From the NCBI RefSeq assembly GCF_905171775.1, contig NC_053490.1:30760932-30824931 (forward strand): DNA of 64,000 bases. The letters are read 5' to 3'. A model generated the notes under the pieces. The model made no database searches. It saw only the letters and a program-made list of their open reading frames with translations, and was not told the DNA's origin. The DNA is from Rana temporaria. Its lineage: Eukaryota; Chordata; Amphibia; Anura; Ranidae. Positions 43,492-54,141 of the stretch are shown piece by piece. Position numbers and translations under genes: made by a program. How positions within the stretch are numbered: the first letter of the stretch is position 1; the number at the start of each line of letters is the position of its first letter.

Positions 43492-44657
43492 GTGCCCCCC
43501 CTTAAGGGCAACCTCCGGGTGGCCAAGAGAGCTCTTTTTTGGGGATGCGTCCGAAAAAAGGCCTGAATTAGTTCTTGGGCATGAATGTTCTGTTGGGGTT
43601 CCCAAGAGTTCTCCTCTAGACCGTACCCCTTCCATTTGATCAGGAATTGAAGCTGGTTCCTCCTTCTTCTGCAATCCAATACAGCCTCCACCTCGAACTC
43701 CTGATCACCGTCAATGATTACAGGTTCAGGTGGTCCTGACCCCCTGTTAGGGAAAGGATCAGGTACAGTAGGCTTTAGTAAAGACACATGGAATACCGGG
43801 TGGATTTTCATTGACTCAGGTAAGGCAAGTTCATAGGAGACCTCGTTTAGCTTCCGTTTTACTGGGAAAGGACCGATAAATTTAGGTGCCAGTTTCCTTG
43901 CGGGGCAAGCCATCTTAAGGTTGGTGGTGGATAACCAAACTTGATCGCCTTGTTGAAGGCTCAGTTCTCCTCTCCTTTTCCTATCGAACATCCTTTTACT
44001 GGCTGCTTGTGCTTTGGTCAAAGCTTCCTGCAGAATCTTGCTGTTACGGGTAAGAAAATCAACGGTATCTTGGACTGTTGAGTCAGAGACAAGATCAGGT
44101 AGGAAGGTCGGGTGGAACCCGTAGTTGGCAAAAAACGGAGACTGACCTGTGGCCGAATGGCTGGCATTATTAAAGGCAAACTCTGCCAAAGGTAGTAATG
44201 CTACCCAGTCATCTTGGACAAAGGAGGTGAAGCATCGGAGATATTGCTCGAGGGTTTGGTTTGTCCTCTCAGTTTGCCCATTGGTTTGGGGGTGGTAGGC
44301 CGAAGACATGGACAGTTCAATTTTCAGAACCTTGCATAACGCCTTCCAGAAGCGAGAGGTGAACTGCACCCCTCTATCTGACACAATGTCTGCAGGCACC
44401 CCATGTAATCTTACTATCTCTTTAATAAAGACCTGGGCGGTCTCCATGGCAGAGGGCGTGCCTTTCAATGGTATGAAATGAGCCATCTTGGATAGACGGT
44501 CAACCACTACAAAAATGGCTGAGCAACCCTCTGACGGAGGAAGTTCCACTATGAAGTCCATCGCGATCATTTTCCAAGGATGGTCAGGAATTGGTAAAGG
44601 CCTGAGCAGACCCCAGGCCTTGCCTCTGGTGGTCTTGCTACGGTACAGGTAGCACAA
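43365..44657 (-). pseudogene. pol: Gypsy pol: integrase and chromodomain
   Basis: A 430-codon frame without stops, the best preserved protein in the window. It would integrate retrotransposon DNA, with the chromodomain steering it to marked chromatin. Integrase core: aspartates at residue 34 (MDFIVELP) and 94 (VSDRGVQF), glutamate at 130 (HPQTNGQTER), a DD35E spacing; GPF motif at about 262-264; chromodomain at about 321-372 (FEVEAVLDCR, FLIKWKGYG, NSWEPQQNI). From about residue 389 the frame reads through the polypurine tract into the LTR, so the last 41 codons are LTR-derived, as happens in some chromoviruses. Upstream of the methionine the frame stays open to about 44700 and shows the end of the zinc finger (NSSCATC). 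Everything earlier in pol is deleted, so the element cannot move by itself; the methionine is simply the first in frame. Family assignment is firm. Confidence 0.92.
43373..43379 (-). promoter_or_regulatory. TATA box in the LTR
   Basis: TATAAAA on the minus strand about 112 bases into the LTR, the expected place for an LTR core promoter. The solo LTR has TTTAAAA at 46118-46124, 147 bases in. Confidence 0.55.
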
Positions 44658-44747
44658 GAACTGTTATATTCCCTGCAATTTTTGCGCACGCACGAGCGAC
44701 GGCTGGTTAGGTACGTTTTGGCGCGTGCGCGAAGGATCGCGCAACGG

Positions 44748-44828
44748 CTGCATAGCTGTGTGCAAGGTCCGTGGTTGGCGCATGCGCGTAGGCGCGTGCC
44801 GAGGGGAGCGAACAGTACGTCCCTGACA
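44748..44828 (-). repeat. 5' LTR remnant
   Basis: Matches 43411-43491 (GCATAGCTGTGTGCAAGG to TACGTCCCTGACA in plus orientation). It is fused to pol sequence by deletion of the rest of the LTR, gag and most of pol. Confidence 0.88.
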
Positions 44829-44856
44829 GGGGGTGTCTGGTCACCCTATTCTAGGT

Positions 44857-45758
44857 TCCATCACTGCAGCTCCTGAAACCTTGCAGAACAGCAACCCAGT
44901 CCTTTAGCTGCCTCTGGGGCAGCAGCCCCCTTAAGGCTGGGAGCTCTCCTTCCTGGGGAAAGACATTCCAGGGCCTCAAACTATTTATCAGCTGCCCAGT
45001 CACCATCTGGACACAAACCCCCCACAGGAATTCGCTAGATCCTGATCAATATAAAGCCTGGTCAACTGAATTCTCCTTCCCTAAACTCTAGAAACTTTTG
45101 CCAGAGGCAGAGAGAAGCAATCAAACTCCCAGCCTGTGAAACCCCGAACAGACCAAACCAAACAATCTCTGCTTCCTTGGATATGTAAAGTGAATATAGT
45201 GTAAAGTGAATATATCGAAAGACAGATAAGAGAAGAGGGATACATAAATAGTCAAATGCCAGAATTCTGGCAAAAATGGGATGAATTTCGGTTCTCATAT
45301 AGAATGAAAGAGTATTTATAAGTGTGGAAAATCAGGAAGAATGTGAAGGTTTATTGTAAAAGGAATATAAAATGAGTACATGGAAAGGAAGAGAATAGGG
45401 CTTTTTTTTTGTTTTGTTTTTTGTTTATGTGAGGTTGATGGTGTATGAAAGTGTGATAGAATGAATGAGAGGGTGAGACAGTAGGATATATGAAGGCACA
45501 TATAGTAAAGAATTTTTGATAAATTTGGTTTATAGATACTGATCAGATTCTGTACATTGAATAATGACTAGCAATAGATATTTAATGTGATAGAATATTG
45601 ATTAATTGTAAATTCTTTGTATTTAAGAAAAAGAACTAATAAAAATAAATTGAAAACAATCTCTGCTCCATTGATTACAGATGAAGCCAAAAACTAAATT
45701 TACCTAGCAACCTAACCAGAAGGGAGCTATATCAACAAATACATAAAACTAAAGGACG
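44857..45758. other. 900-bp stretch, possible retroposon tail
   Basis: AT-rich and GA-rich toward 45650, with AATAAAAATAAATTG near 45637. This could be the 3' end of a LINE, but no coding part is visible. Confidence 0.3.
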
Positions 45759-45778
45759 CCCCCCCCCCCCCCCCCCCC
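45759..45778. repeat. Poly-C run (20)
   Basis: Twenty C residues directly at the left limit of the Tc1 relic; a 14-C run marks the right limit at 47454-47467. Confidence 0.95.
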
Positions 45779-45970
45779 ATTTGGACCCCTTTTGCCTTCA
45801 GAACTGCCTCAATTCTTCCTGGCATAGATTTAACAAGGTGTTGGAAACATTCCACAGAGATTTTGGTCCATAGTGAACTTTTTGACATGGTGCATTATCC
45901 TGCTGGAAGGAGCCATCATGTATGTATCATTATGTAGCCATAAAGGGATGGACATGGTCAGCAACAATAA

Positions 45971-46714
45971 TGTCATGGACGCACGCCTCTAACCCGTAAC
46001 AGGGCGCATCCCCGCTAGCAGGCTGCCAGCAGTAAACAGACGTGCGCCAATGCGCATGCGCCCATCACGGAGATCGTGCACGGGCGCACAGTGATGCTGC
46101 TTTGGTGCGCAGTAGCCTTTAAAAGGGGCTTTCACTGTCCAGATCCATGCTGTTTGATCTGCAGCTTATGCTGTCACCTGACCATGAACCTGCACCTGAT
46201 GTTACTCTGACCATGCTGCTATCTCCAGTCCTGACCTTTGGCTAATTTCTTGACCTTGTTCTGCTCATCTGCCTGCCTGATCCTCCGTTGCTGATCCTGT
46301 CTGAACACTGACCATCCACTGCCTGCCGCTCTTGCCTGTATCTGATCCGCTGTGCATTACCTGGCTCGTCTGACCCTTCTTCTGCCTGCTGCTTGCATTT
46401 GCGCGCGCCAGTTGCTCCTTGGCACACCTGCATCTTCTGACCTGTATCCTTAGCTCCCAGTCTGGTTCCTTTCTTCACCTGCTGCGCACACCTGTTGCTC
46501 CTTGGCGCACCTGCATTCCGCTGATTTGCATCCTCAGCCTCCAAGCCAGTTCCTGCTTTCACATCGGTCTTCATATCCAGTCCAAAAGAACTCAGCAGGC
46601 ACTCATACCTCACTGTGCTCCTCCGGTCACTGTCCCAACTCCAGTGACCCAGGAACCAGGGTTGTACGAGAGGTCTCCCTCTACACGTCAGGCTCACCTC
46701 CAAGGTACGTGTCA
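45971..46714 (+). mobile_element. Solo LTR of the chromodomain gypsy family
   Basis: TGTCATGGACGCACG to GGTACGTGTCA, flanked by AATA on both sides (45966-45969, 46715-46718). Its end (GGTCTCCCTCTACACGTCAG onward) aligns with the LTR at 42791-43491. No internal gypsy sequence, so it is the product of LTR-LTR recombination. The element at 54207 shows the uninterrupted Tc1 site. Confidence 0.88.
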
Positions 46715-46867
46715 AATACTCAGGTTGGCCGTGGCATTTAAATACTGCTCAATTGGTACTAAGGGGCCCAAAGTGTGCCAAGAAAATATCCCCCACACCA
46801 TTACACCACCACTACCAGCCTGAACTGGTGTTACAAGGCAGGATGGATCCATGCTTTCATGTTGTTT

Positions 46868-47408
46868 TCACCAAATTCTGACTCTACCATCTGAATGTTG
46901 CAGCTGAAATTGAGACTCATCAGACCAGGCAACGTTTTTCCAAACTTCCATTGTCCAATTTTGGTGATCCTGTGCCAATTGTAGCCTCAGTTTCCTGTTC
47001 TTAGCTGTCAGGAGTGGCATCCGGTGTGATCTTCTGCCGCTGTAGCCCATCTGCTTAAAGGTTCGATGTGTTGTGCATTCAGAGATGTATTCTGCATACC
47101 TAGGATGTAACGAGAGGTTATTTGAGTTACTGTTGCCTTTTTATCATCTCAAACCAGTCTGCCCATTCTCCTCTGACCTCTGACATCAACAAGGCATTTT
47201 CCTCCACAGAACTGCTGCTCACTGGATATTTTTCCCGCTTCATACCATTCTCTGTAAATCCTAGAGATGTTGTGTGTGAAAATCCCAGTACATCAGCATT
47301 TTTTGAAATACTCATACCAGCCTGTCTGGCACCAACAACCATGCCACGTTCAAAGTCACTTAAATTCCCTTTATTCCCTATTCTGATGCTCAGTTTGAAC
47401 TTCAGCAA
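46868..47408 (-). pseudogene. Tc1 transposase fragments (DNA-binding and first catalytic part)
   Basis: Minus-strand frame from 47408 reads GNKGNLSDFERGMVVGAR and SISKNADVLGFSHTTS, the first helix-turn-helix of this family. After frameshifts, a second frame from 47050 reads RRSHRMPLLTAKNRKLRL and NVAWSDESQFQL, which contains the first catalytic aspartate (about residue 44 of that frame). Later motifs continue in broken form to 46720, where the solo LTR interrupts, and beyond it to 45779. Expected length is about 340 residues. Dead by frameshift, stop codons and insertion. It belongs to the same family as 54142-54979 but not to the element at 2663. Confidence 0.85.
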
Positions 47409-47467
47409 GTAGTCTTTAACACATCTAGGTGCCTAAATGCATTGAGTTGCTGACCCCCCCCCCCCCC

Positions 47468-48343
47468 AGAAAAGTAGTAAAATAAAACTATACACTGGGA
47501 ATTACAACACAGTTGAGTACTCGCCTGATCCTGCATTAGCTTTCCTTTTTCAGGGTTTTATCTCCATCTGTTTTCACATCCTGTATTAGGGTGCCTGAGT
47601 TAAAGACTCTGGGTCGGACTTTGTAGGCAAGATGGACGAGAGTATAATACATTTTTTTTTATTAATAACGAATCGCTCACAAACAGAGTTAAGTTAAAAA
47701 ACATACTTTGAACACAGAAAGATACATAAAACTATTATGTGAACAGAAGGTTGACACCAAATGGACAGCAGTGAGCCCCAAAGAGTCAACACGTTTCACT
47801 ATTTTACTTCATCAGGACACACTTGGGGATGATCAAAAAGAACAGGTCTCACCATCTTATCAGCACACAATTAACCCGTATGGGAGACTCCAGATTGGAC
47901 CTCAAGACTCATCAAAATAAAGAGGAAAGAGAAAAAGGTATTCTACCATTGCTAGCGGACAAATATTGTGTAGCAAAGGAACAAAAATATTTCTTCCTAT
48001 AGGGTGTATTGCAGAGTAACGTATATAAAAATGATATGATAAACACCCGGATGATTAAAAAAGAAAGGAATAGGAATAGGGGGAGGGGAGGGGGTTGATA
48101 TATCCAAGGCCTTTGAAAACTGTGTTTGGTCGGTAGTATCAGACACTTGAAAATGCACCCGTTTAGACAAATATATGTCTTGTTACTATGGGTAACAGCC
48201 AGACCCGTCTCTGTCACAGAAAGGTGCGGCTGTATATAGTCCAAGAATCTGTAGGACAGGCATGGATAGAGTAGGATTCGGTAAACCCCCCAGGGATGTA
48301 TTAGAGTGCCCTCACTCTGAAAAAAGTAGCACAGGGGGCACCT
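47468..48343. other. 875-bp stretch, possible Penelope-like remnant
   Basis: CAACACGTTTCACTATTTTAC followed by TTCATCAGGACACA near 47790-47821 resembles a motif I associate with Penelope/Neptune tails, but recall is weak. Frames of 148 codons (minus) and 70 codons (plus) have no domain I recognise. Confidence 0.25.
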
Positions 48344-48351
48344 TTGGACAT

Positions 48352-49148
48352 TAGACATGTGTACACTGAAATATTTCGTATCGGAATTTAGTTTTCGCCC
48401 GAAAAATACATTTATTTAGTTACTCCTGAAATTCGTTTTTATTTATTTTGTTTAGTTAAAAAATGCATTCGTCCGAAAATCCAAATTAATTAAGGTCGAA
48501 TCTGTCAATAAAGGCTTATGGTGTCTGTCGAATGTTCTAAGAACGACACCGCAATCATAAATTTCCGGTCAAATGTTCCGCCTACAAGCTATAGAAGAAT
48601 TCGAATGTTGTATGACTAGTAATAATTATATTTATAAATTATTATTACTAGTCAACCAACATTTAAATTATTCTATAGCCTATGGGCCGAGCATTTGACC
48701 GGAAATGTACGATTACGGCGTCATACAGTTTAGCTGCTTGGCGACTCTTATTAGAACTTTCGACAGACACCATCAGCCTTCAATGACAGATTCAACTTTT
48801 GTATGTTTTTCGCTGCTTCGTCGAATCTTCGTTGTTCATGTCGAATGGTGGACCCCAACACTGTCGAATCTTTCCTCTCTATGTAGAATAATCTTGGACT
48901 AATAGAGTTAAGGTTAGGCACATATGACCACAGATTCCATAGACACAGATTGCTATTGTCAGCGTCATGTCGAATCTCCTATCTATATCGAACTGTTGTA
49001 GCAACGAAAACGAAAATAAATAATTTTTTAATGTCGGATCTTTCGGATTTCGGATTCTACGTGTTCGTTTTCGTTTGATAAAATAATATGAAAATACCCA
49101 AAATTTGGATGAAAATGCATTCGGACGAAAAACGAATGCACATGTCTA
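48352..49148. mobile_element. hAT-like element (TAGACATGTG ends)
   Basis: Ends TAGACATGTGTACACTG and GCACATGTCTA; flanks TTGGACAT (48344-48351) versus TTGGACAG (49149-49156), seven of eight matching. Inner palindrome: ACTAGTAATAATTATATTT against AAATTATTATTACTAGT at 48616-48656. Non-coding. Confidence 0.8.
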
Positions 49149-49337
49149 TTGGACAGCAGCTTTGTCAGTCTGGGAGGAGAGGGGGGTGTTAGATGTCAGA
49201 CTTACTGACTGGATCACCAGGTGAAAATAATGGAAAAACACATCTATGAATTGGTAAGCTGCAATACAATCAATGTGTGCTTTTGGGTTCAATACCGCTT
49301 TAAATGTCCACTCAAAGCTCCACTGCATAGACCTTAT

Positions 49338-49902
49338 GGCGCATACACACGACCGTTTTTCGGGTTGTAAAAAATGGCGTTTTTTTAATGTCATTAAAAA
49401 CGATCGTGTGTGGGCTCCAGAGCATTTTTCACAATGTAAAAAATGGGCATTAAAAATTTCGAACATGCCCTAATTTTTCACGTCGTTTTTAACGTTGTCG
49501 TTTTTACATTGTAAAAAATGGTCGTGTGTAGGCTTTAACGACGTGAAAAAAACATGCATGCTCAGAAGTTATGAGATGGGAGCGCTCGTTCTGGTAAAAC
49601 TAGCATTCGTAATGGAGTAAACACATTCATCACGCTGTAACAGACTGAAAAGCGCAAATCGTCTTTTACTAACACTAAATCAGCAAAAGCAGCCCCAAGG
49701 GTGGCGCCATCCGCATGGAACTTCCCCTTTATAGTGCCGTCGTACGTGTTGTACGTCACCGTGCTTTGCTAGAGCATTGTTTTTCACGATCGTGTGTAGG
49801 CAAGGTTGTTTTAATGATCGGGTTGAAAAAAAACTTAGTTTTTTTCTAGACCCTAGAAACGTAATTTTTTACAACTCGAAAAACGGTTGTGTGTACGCGG
49901 CA
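49338..49902. mobile_element. PIF/Harbinger-like MITE, copy 2
   Basis: Ends GGCGCATACACACGACCG and GTGTGTACGCGGCA; TTA on both sides (49334-49336, 49903-49905; one terminal base is ambiguous). Interior collinear with 403-967 (GTTATGAGATGGGAGCGCTC, CACATTCATCACGCTG). Confidence 0.9.
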
Positions 49903-49973
49903 TTAGAAGAAAGGGGTAGGTCCAGAAAGCTTGTGCTGAAAATTCAACAGTTTGTGCAAATAACAAAAAAATA

Positions 49974-50629
49974 GGGCCAGATCCACATACATGTAGAACG
50001 GCGCAGCGTATCAGAGATACACTACACCGCCGTACCTTACCTGGCGCATTTTCGAATCCTCAGCGATTTTGCGCCGTAAGTTACGGCGGCGTAGTGTATT
50101 TTTCTGGCGGCGGATTTGAAATTTGGCGGGTTGGGGGCGGGCTTCATTTAAATGAAGCGTGTCCCCGCGCCGAATGAACTGCGCATGTGTCGTCCCGAAA
50201 TTTCCGCCGTGCATTGCGCTAAATGACGTCGCTAGGATGTCATTTTTTTAACTTAGACGTGAGTTACGTTCATCCCTATTCACAGACGACTTACGCAAAA
50301 AAAAAAAAAATTAAAATTTTGACGCGGGAACGGCGGCCATACTTAACATGGCAATTCTATGCATATGCCGCAAAACACCAGCTTTGCGCGTACGTTCTTG
50401 GATCGTCGTAAATTGCTAATTTGCATACCCGACACGGATAACGCCACCCAGCGGACGCCGAAGTATTGCATCTTAGATCCGAAGGCGTACGGGGACGTAC
50501 ACCTGTCGGATCTAACCCAGAAGCTGTCGTATCTTGTTTTGAGGATTCAAAACAAAGATACGACGCGGGAAATTTGAAAGTACGCCAGTCAATAGATGCG
50601 CCGGCGTAATTTCTTTGTGAATCTGGCCC
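49974..50629. mobile_element. Palindromic MITE family D, copy 9
   Basis: GGGCCAGATCCACATAC and GTGAATCTGGCCC; TA outside both ends (one base offset at the right). Contains GATCCGAAGGCGTACGGGG inverted repeat near 50473. Confidence 0.88.
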
Positions 50630-51452
50630 ATAACAATTATCAGCTAATCTTATTGAAATTTCTGCAAAATGAAATTGTACGTATTTTTTATTATCCGTAT
50701 ATTTTATATCATTTTATATTACTGTATCTAATGATCCATGAGGGGATTCCATAAATCAACAGCAAATTAAAAAGAAAACAAAAAAATCATTTTTTAAACA
50801 GGATATACAGCAATACAGCTTGAACTGGTCTTTTTTTTTAGCTGGAATACCAAGTTTTATATCTCTGTTAAATCGACTTTTACAGTTACAAGAATGTAGA
50901 TCCCCCATATCCAGGCAGTAATCGTTGCCTCTTATACTTTGATGCCGACGTTTAATCTCCCAGTCCCAGGAGGCTCGGCTATCATTGATGTCTGTTTTTT
51001 CCTCGTTATTGTCCCATATCGTGAACTTTGCAGGAGAGGGTTGCGTGTTTTGGCAAGAATCCCACAAATACTTCTTTTGTTGAAGATCACTAGGAATGCT
51101 TTCAGTTGGACCATAACATCGAGATAGCTGGGACAGGTCGCACGATGACGAGACCACAAACAGTTGGCAACGTTTTCAAAAAGCGAAACATCCCAATTCC
51201 CACAGTACGGCATGAAAGCATGAGAGAGCACCTGCTACTCACCCATCAAAATAAAATATGCCAGGCAGGAAACAGGACCTGCTTGTTTTTTACCAACTCT
51301 GCTGTTTCGAGAAGAAAAACAATCGTTTTCAGGTCATACACTGGAGGGATGTTAGCAACATCATTGCAGGCCATTCTACTCACTGGTGCAATTGGATGAG
51401 ATGATTATATTGTATGATGCAACTATTTTGTTTGTCACCTGAGAGCTACACA
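50630..51452. other. 820-bp stretch, no repeat recognised, holds a candidate frame
   Basis: Host DNA between two family D copies. See the minus-strand frame at 50756-51157. Confidence 0.4.
50756..51157 (-). other. Uncharacterised open frame, possible exon or pseudo-exon
   Basis: A 133-codon minus-strand frame in otherwise repeat-free DNA. It begins at GTG, not ATG, and a stop lies just upstream, so it is not a complete gene by itself. Composition is protein-like (balanced, with WDNNEEKTDINDSRASWDWE near residue 50). A CAG at 51128-51130 could be a splice acceptor ending a modest pyrimidine-rich stretch, putting an exon start at 51127. GT donors are weak (around CATCAAAGTATAAG or ATTCTTGTAACTG). 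The carboxyl end becomes hydrophobic and low-complexity, as expected for readthrough into an intron. An overlapping 99-codon frame in another phase also looks plausible, which argues for chance. I recognise no family. Confidence 0.15.
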
Positions 51453-52109
51453 GGGCCAGATCCACAACCAGCGGGCTTAACTTAAATGTTCCGATTTAAG
51501 TTACACCGCCGCAAAATTTTTACCTAAGTGCCCGATCCACAAAGCACTTACCTAGAAATTTGCAGCTGTGTAACTTAAATCCGTCCGGTGCAAGGTGGGC
51601 CCAATCTAATGGGGCGAGTCCCATTTAAATTAGGCGCGCTCCCGCGCCGGACGTACTGCGCATGCTCCCGACACGATATTTTCCCGACGTGCTTTGCGTT
51701 ACGTTACGTTGCGCCGAGTTTTGTGAATCGCGACGGGTAAAAAAGAGATGCGGCGGGAAAAAAAAAAATTGACAGCGACGCGGGAAAGAAGGGTATACTT
51801 TTACATGGTGTACTAAGTTTACACTTTGTAAAAGCAGCCCTAATTTTGCGACGGCAAACTAACACTTACGGAGAATTAACGAAGGGAAAAACCTTTGTGG
51901 ATCTCCGTAAGTGCTAATTTGCATACCCGACGCGAAATTTCGACCGCGGTACTGCATCCTAAGATTCGACAGTGTAAAACTATTACACCTGCCGGATCTT
52001 AGGAATATCTATGCGTAACTGATTCTATGAATCAGTCGCATAGATAGAAACAGGGATACGACGGCGTATCAGCAGATACGCCTGCGTATCCCTTTTGTGG
52101 ATCTGGCCC
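51453..52109. mobile_element. Palindromic MITE family D, copy 10
   Basis: GGGCCAGATCCACAACC and TGTGGATCTGGCCC. Oriented opposite to copy 8, with which it shares TATACTTTTACATGGTGTAC-type central sequence. Confidence 0.9.
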
Positions 52110-52143
52110 ATAGATCCTTGATATACACTCACCAGCCTATTAA

Positions 52144-52626
52144 AGGGAAGTTCCAGCCTTTTTTTTATGTTTATTAAAAGTCAGCAGCTACAAAAAGTGT
52201 AGCTGCTGGCTTTTAATAAACAGACACTTACCTGCTCCCCGGTCCAGCGACGTGCCACCCGGAGCTTCGCTCCTCTCCCCCCTTCTCCGCCGGCGCCTCC
52301 ATTGTAACTGTGGGCACCCGGCCGTGACATCTTTCAGCTTCACGGACGGGCACTTACTGCACATGCGCGAACGGCGCAGCGCTCCCTGAGTGAACAGGCG
52401 ATCGCCTGGGACTTGTCACATGTCCCAGGTGATCGCCTACAGGGAGGGACGATATGACGTATCGCCTAAGCGGTCCCTAAGCGGAAGGAGGAAATGGGAC
52501 AGGAAGTCCCACTCCTACTGAAGCCCCCCCCCCCCCCCCAAAAAAAAAATGACATGCCAAATGTGGCATGTAAGGGGGCGAGGAGTGGTTTCAAGTGGAA
52601 GTTCCATTTTTGGGTGGAACTCTGCT
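52144..52626. mobile_element. TTAA MITE family S2, copy 2 (inverted)
   Basis: TTAA at 52140-52143 and 52627-52630; ends AGGGAAGTTCCAGCC and GGTGGAACTCTGCT. Collinear in inverse with 40682-41171 (GTCAGCAGCTACAAAAAGTG, GACATGCCAAATGTGGC). Confidence 0.92.
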
Positions 52627-53014
52627 TTAAGTACACCTTGCTAGTACCGGGTTGGACCCCCTTTTGCCTTCAGAACTGCCTTAATTCTTCATGGTATAGA
52701 TTCAACAAGGTGTTGGAAACATTCCACAGATTTTGGTTCATAGTGACATGATAGCATCACACAGTTGCTGCAGATTTGCACATCTATGATGTGAATCTCC
52801 CGTTCCACTGGTGACTATGAAGGCCATTGGAGTACAGTGACCTCATTGTCATGTTCAAAAAAACAGTTTGAGATGTTTTGAACTAGGGTTGTCCCGATAC
52901 CAATACTAGTATCGGTATCGGGACCGATACTAAGCATTTCCCCGAGTACTTGTACTCAGGGAAAATGCTCCGATACTTCACCCGATACCTGACTTTCCCT
53001 GTATCCTCCTCCAG

Positions 53015-53590
53015 TTCCCCCCATCAGTTCTGCTCTCCCCCTCCACGCTCCGTGTCCCCCCTCCATGCCACTGCTATCCTCCTGGGTTCTGCTGTCCCCC
53101 ACCATGCTCTGTGTCCCCCCTTCTGTACCGCTGCTATCTTCCTTGGCTCTGCGCTCCCCCTCCATGCTCAATGTCCCCCCTCCGTGCCCCTGCTCTCCCC
53201 CTCCGTGCCTCTGCTGTCCCATTCCGTGCCGCTGTTGTCCCCCACTGTCCCGCTGCTGTCACCCTCCGTGCCGCTCCTCTCCCCCTCCGTGCCTCTGCTG
53301 TCCCATACCGTAAAATTCTGTTGTCCCTCACTGTCCCGCTGCTGTCACCCTCCGTGCCGCTCCTCTCCCCCTCCGTGCCTCTGCGGTCCCATTCCGTGCC
53401 GCTGTTGTCCCCCACTGTCCCGCTGTTGTCACCCTCTGTGCCGCTGCTGTCACCCTCCATGCCGCTGCTGTCCCCCTCCATGCCGCAGCTGTCCTCCTTC
53501 ATGCTCCACTCTCCCCCTCCACGCTCCGTGTCCCCCCTCCGTGGTGTCACTCTCCATGTCTCCTCCTCCACCCCCTCTGTCAGGATGGAG
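53015..53590. repeat. C-rich minisatellite (CCCTCCGTGCCGCTGCTGT)
   Basis: Irregular tandem copies of roughly 20-bp units inside the hAT-like element. A 235-codon plus frame and a 145-codon minus frame are translated repeat. Confidence 0.9.
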
Positions 53591-53939
53591 AGCAGCGGTA
53601 GGAGCCGCTGAACCCGGCTCCTACCTTGTCCGAATGAACAGAGTCAGTGATCACTGACTCTATTCATTCATATAACTGAAACATCGTAACCTGTGTTTAC
53701 AATGTTTCAGTTTATGAATGGATAAGAGCCTCTGTCTTCTCTCCATTCATTTTCAGTGCAGCTGAGAAAGGGACTGTCCTTAGTCCCTTTCTCTGTCTCA
53801 AAGGGGAGATATCAGAGGTCTGTTAAGACCCCTGATATCTCACCAAAGCCCCCCCAACAGGGCTGAATGAAAAAAAAAATTGCAATAAATAATAAAACAA
53901 ATTAAATGTAAATAGTAATAATAATAATATAAAAAAAAA

Positions 53940-53985
53940 ACACACTGACACTACCCCCCCCCCCCCCCTAAAAAAAAAAAAAATA
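53940..53985. repeat. Homopolymer cluster
   Basis: A run of C followed by a run of A at about 53953-53982. Confidence 0.8.
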
Positions 53986-54141
53986 GTGTAAAAAAACAAA
54001 AAACGCCACTGTCACTTGACATTAAAAAAAAGTATCGGTATTCGGTATCGGCGAGTACTTGAAAAAAAGTATCGGTACTTGTACTCGGTCTCAAAAAAGT
54101 GGTATCGGGAAAACCGTAGTTTAAACGTTGTGACCTGGTGC

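Larger units (their letters stand above)
42791..44828 (-). mobile_element. Ty3/gypsy chromodomain retrotransposon, internally deleted
   Basis: 5-bp duplication GGGGG at 42786-42790 and 44829-44833. On the minus strand: a 5' LTR remnant (44828 to about 44748), then a deletion junction, then pol from the zinc-finger end through integrase and chromodomain, a polypurine tract (AAGGGGGGGCAC, 43492-43503), and a full 3' LTR (43491-42791). gag, protease, reverse transcriptase and RNase H are missing. Confidence 0.9.
42312..44848. mobile_element. hAT element (TAGGGTGACCA ends), split by a gypsy element
   Basis: 8-bp duplication ATCTAGGT (42304-42311) versus TTCTAGGT (44849-44856), one mismatch. Ends TAAGGTGACCAGA and TCTGGTCACCCTA. 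The gypsy insertion at 42791-44828 lies near its right end. Same family as 56053-56635. Confidence 0.86.
45779..47453 (-). mobile_element. Tc1-like transposon relic, both termini missing, split by a solo LTR
   Basis: Plus-strand CCTTTTGCCTTCAGAACTGC near 45788 and CCAAAGTGTGCCAAGAAAAT near 46769 are hallmarks of a Tc1 family also present at 52126-55007. Terminal repeats are absent and replaced by C runs. The transposase is on the minus strand. Confidence 0.85.
52884..54118. mobile_element. hAT-like element (TAGGGTTGTCCCGATAC ends)
   Basis: Left end TAGGGTTGTCCCGATACC, right end GGTATCGGGAAAACCGTA; sub-terminal GAGTACTTGTACTC repeats. Flanks TTTTGAAC and GTTTAAAC match at six of eight positions. 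Inserted in the Tc1 relic. Confidence 0.8.

Noticed and set aside
52950..53657. 235-codon serine/proline/cysteine-rich frame
   Set aside because: C-rich tandem repeat within a hAT-like element; no start context or domain.
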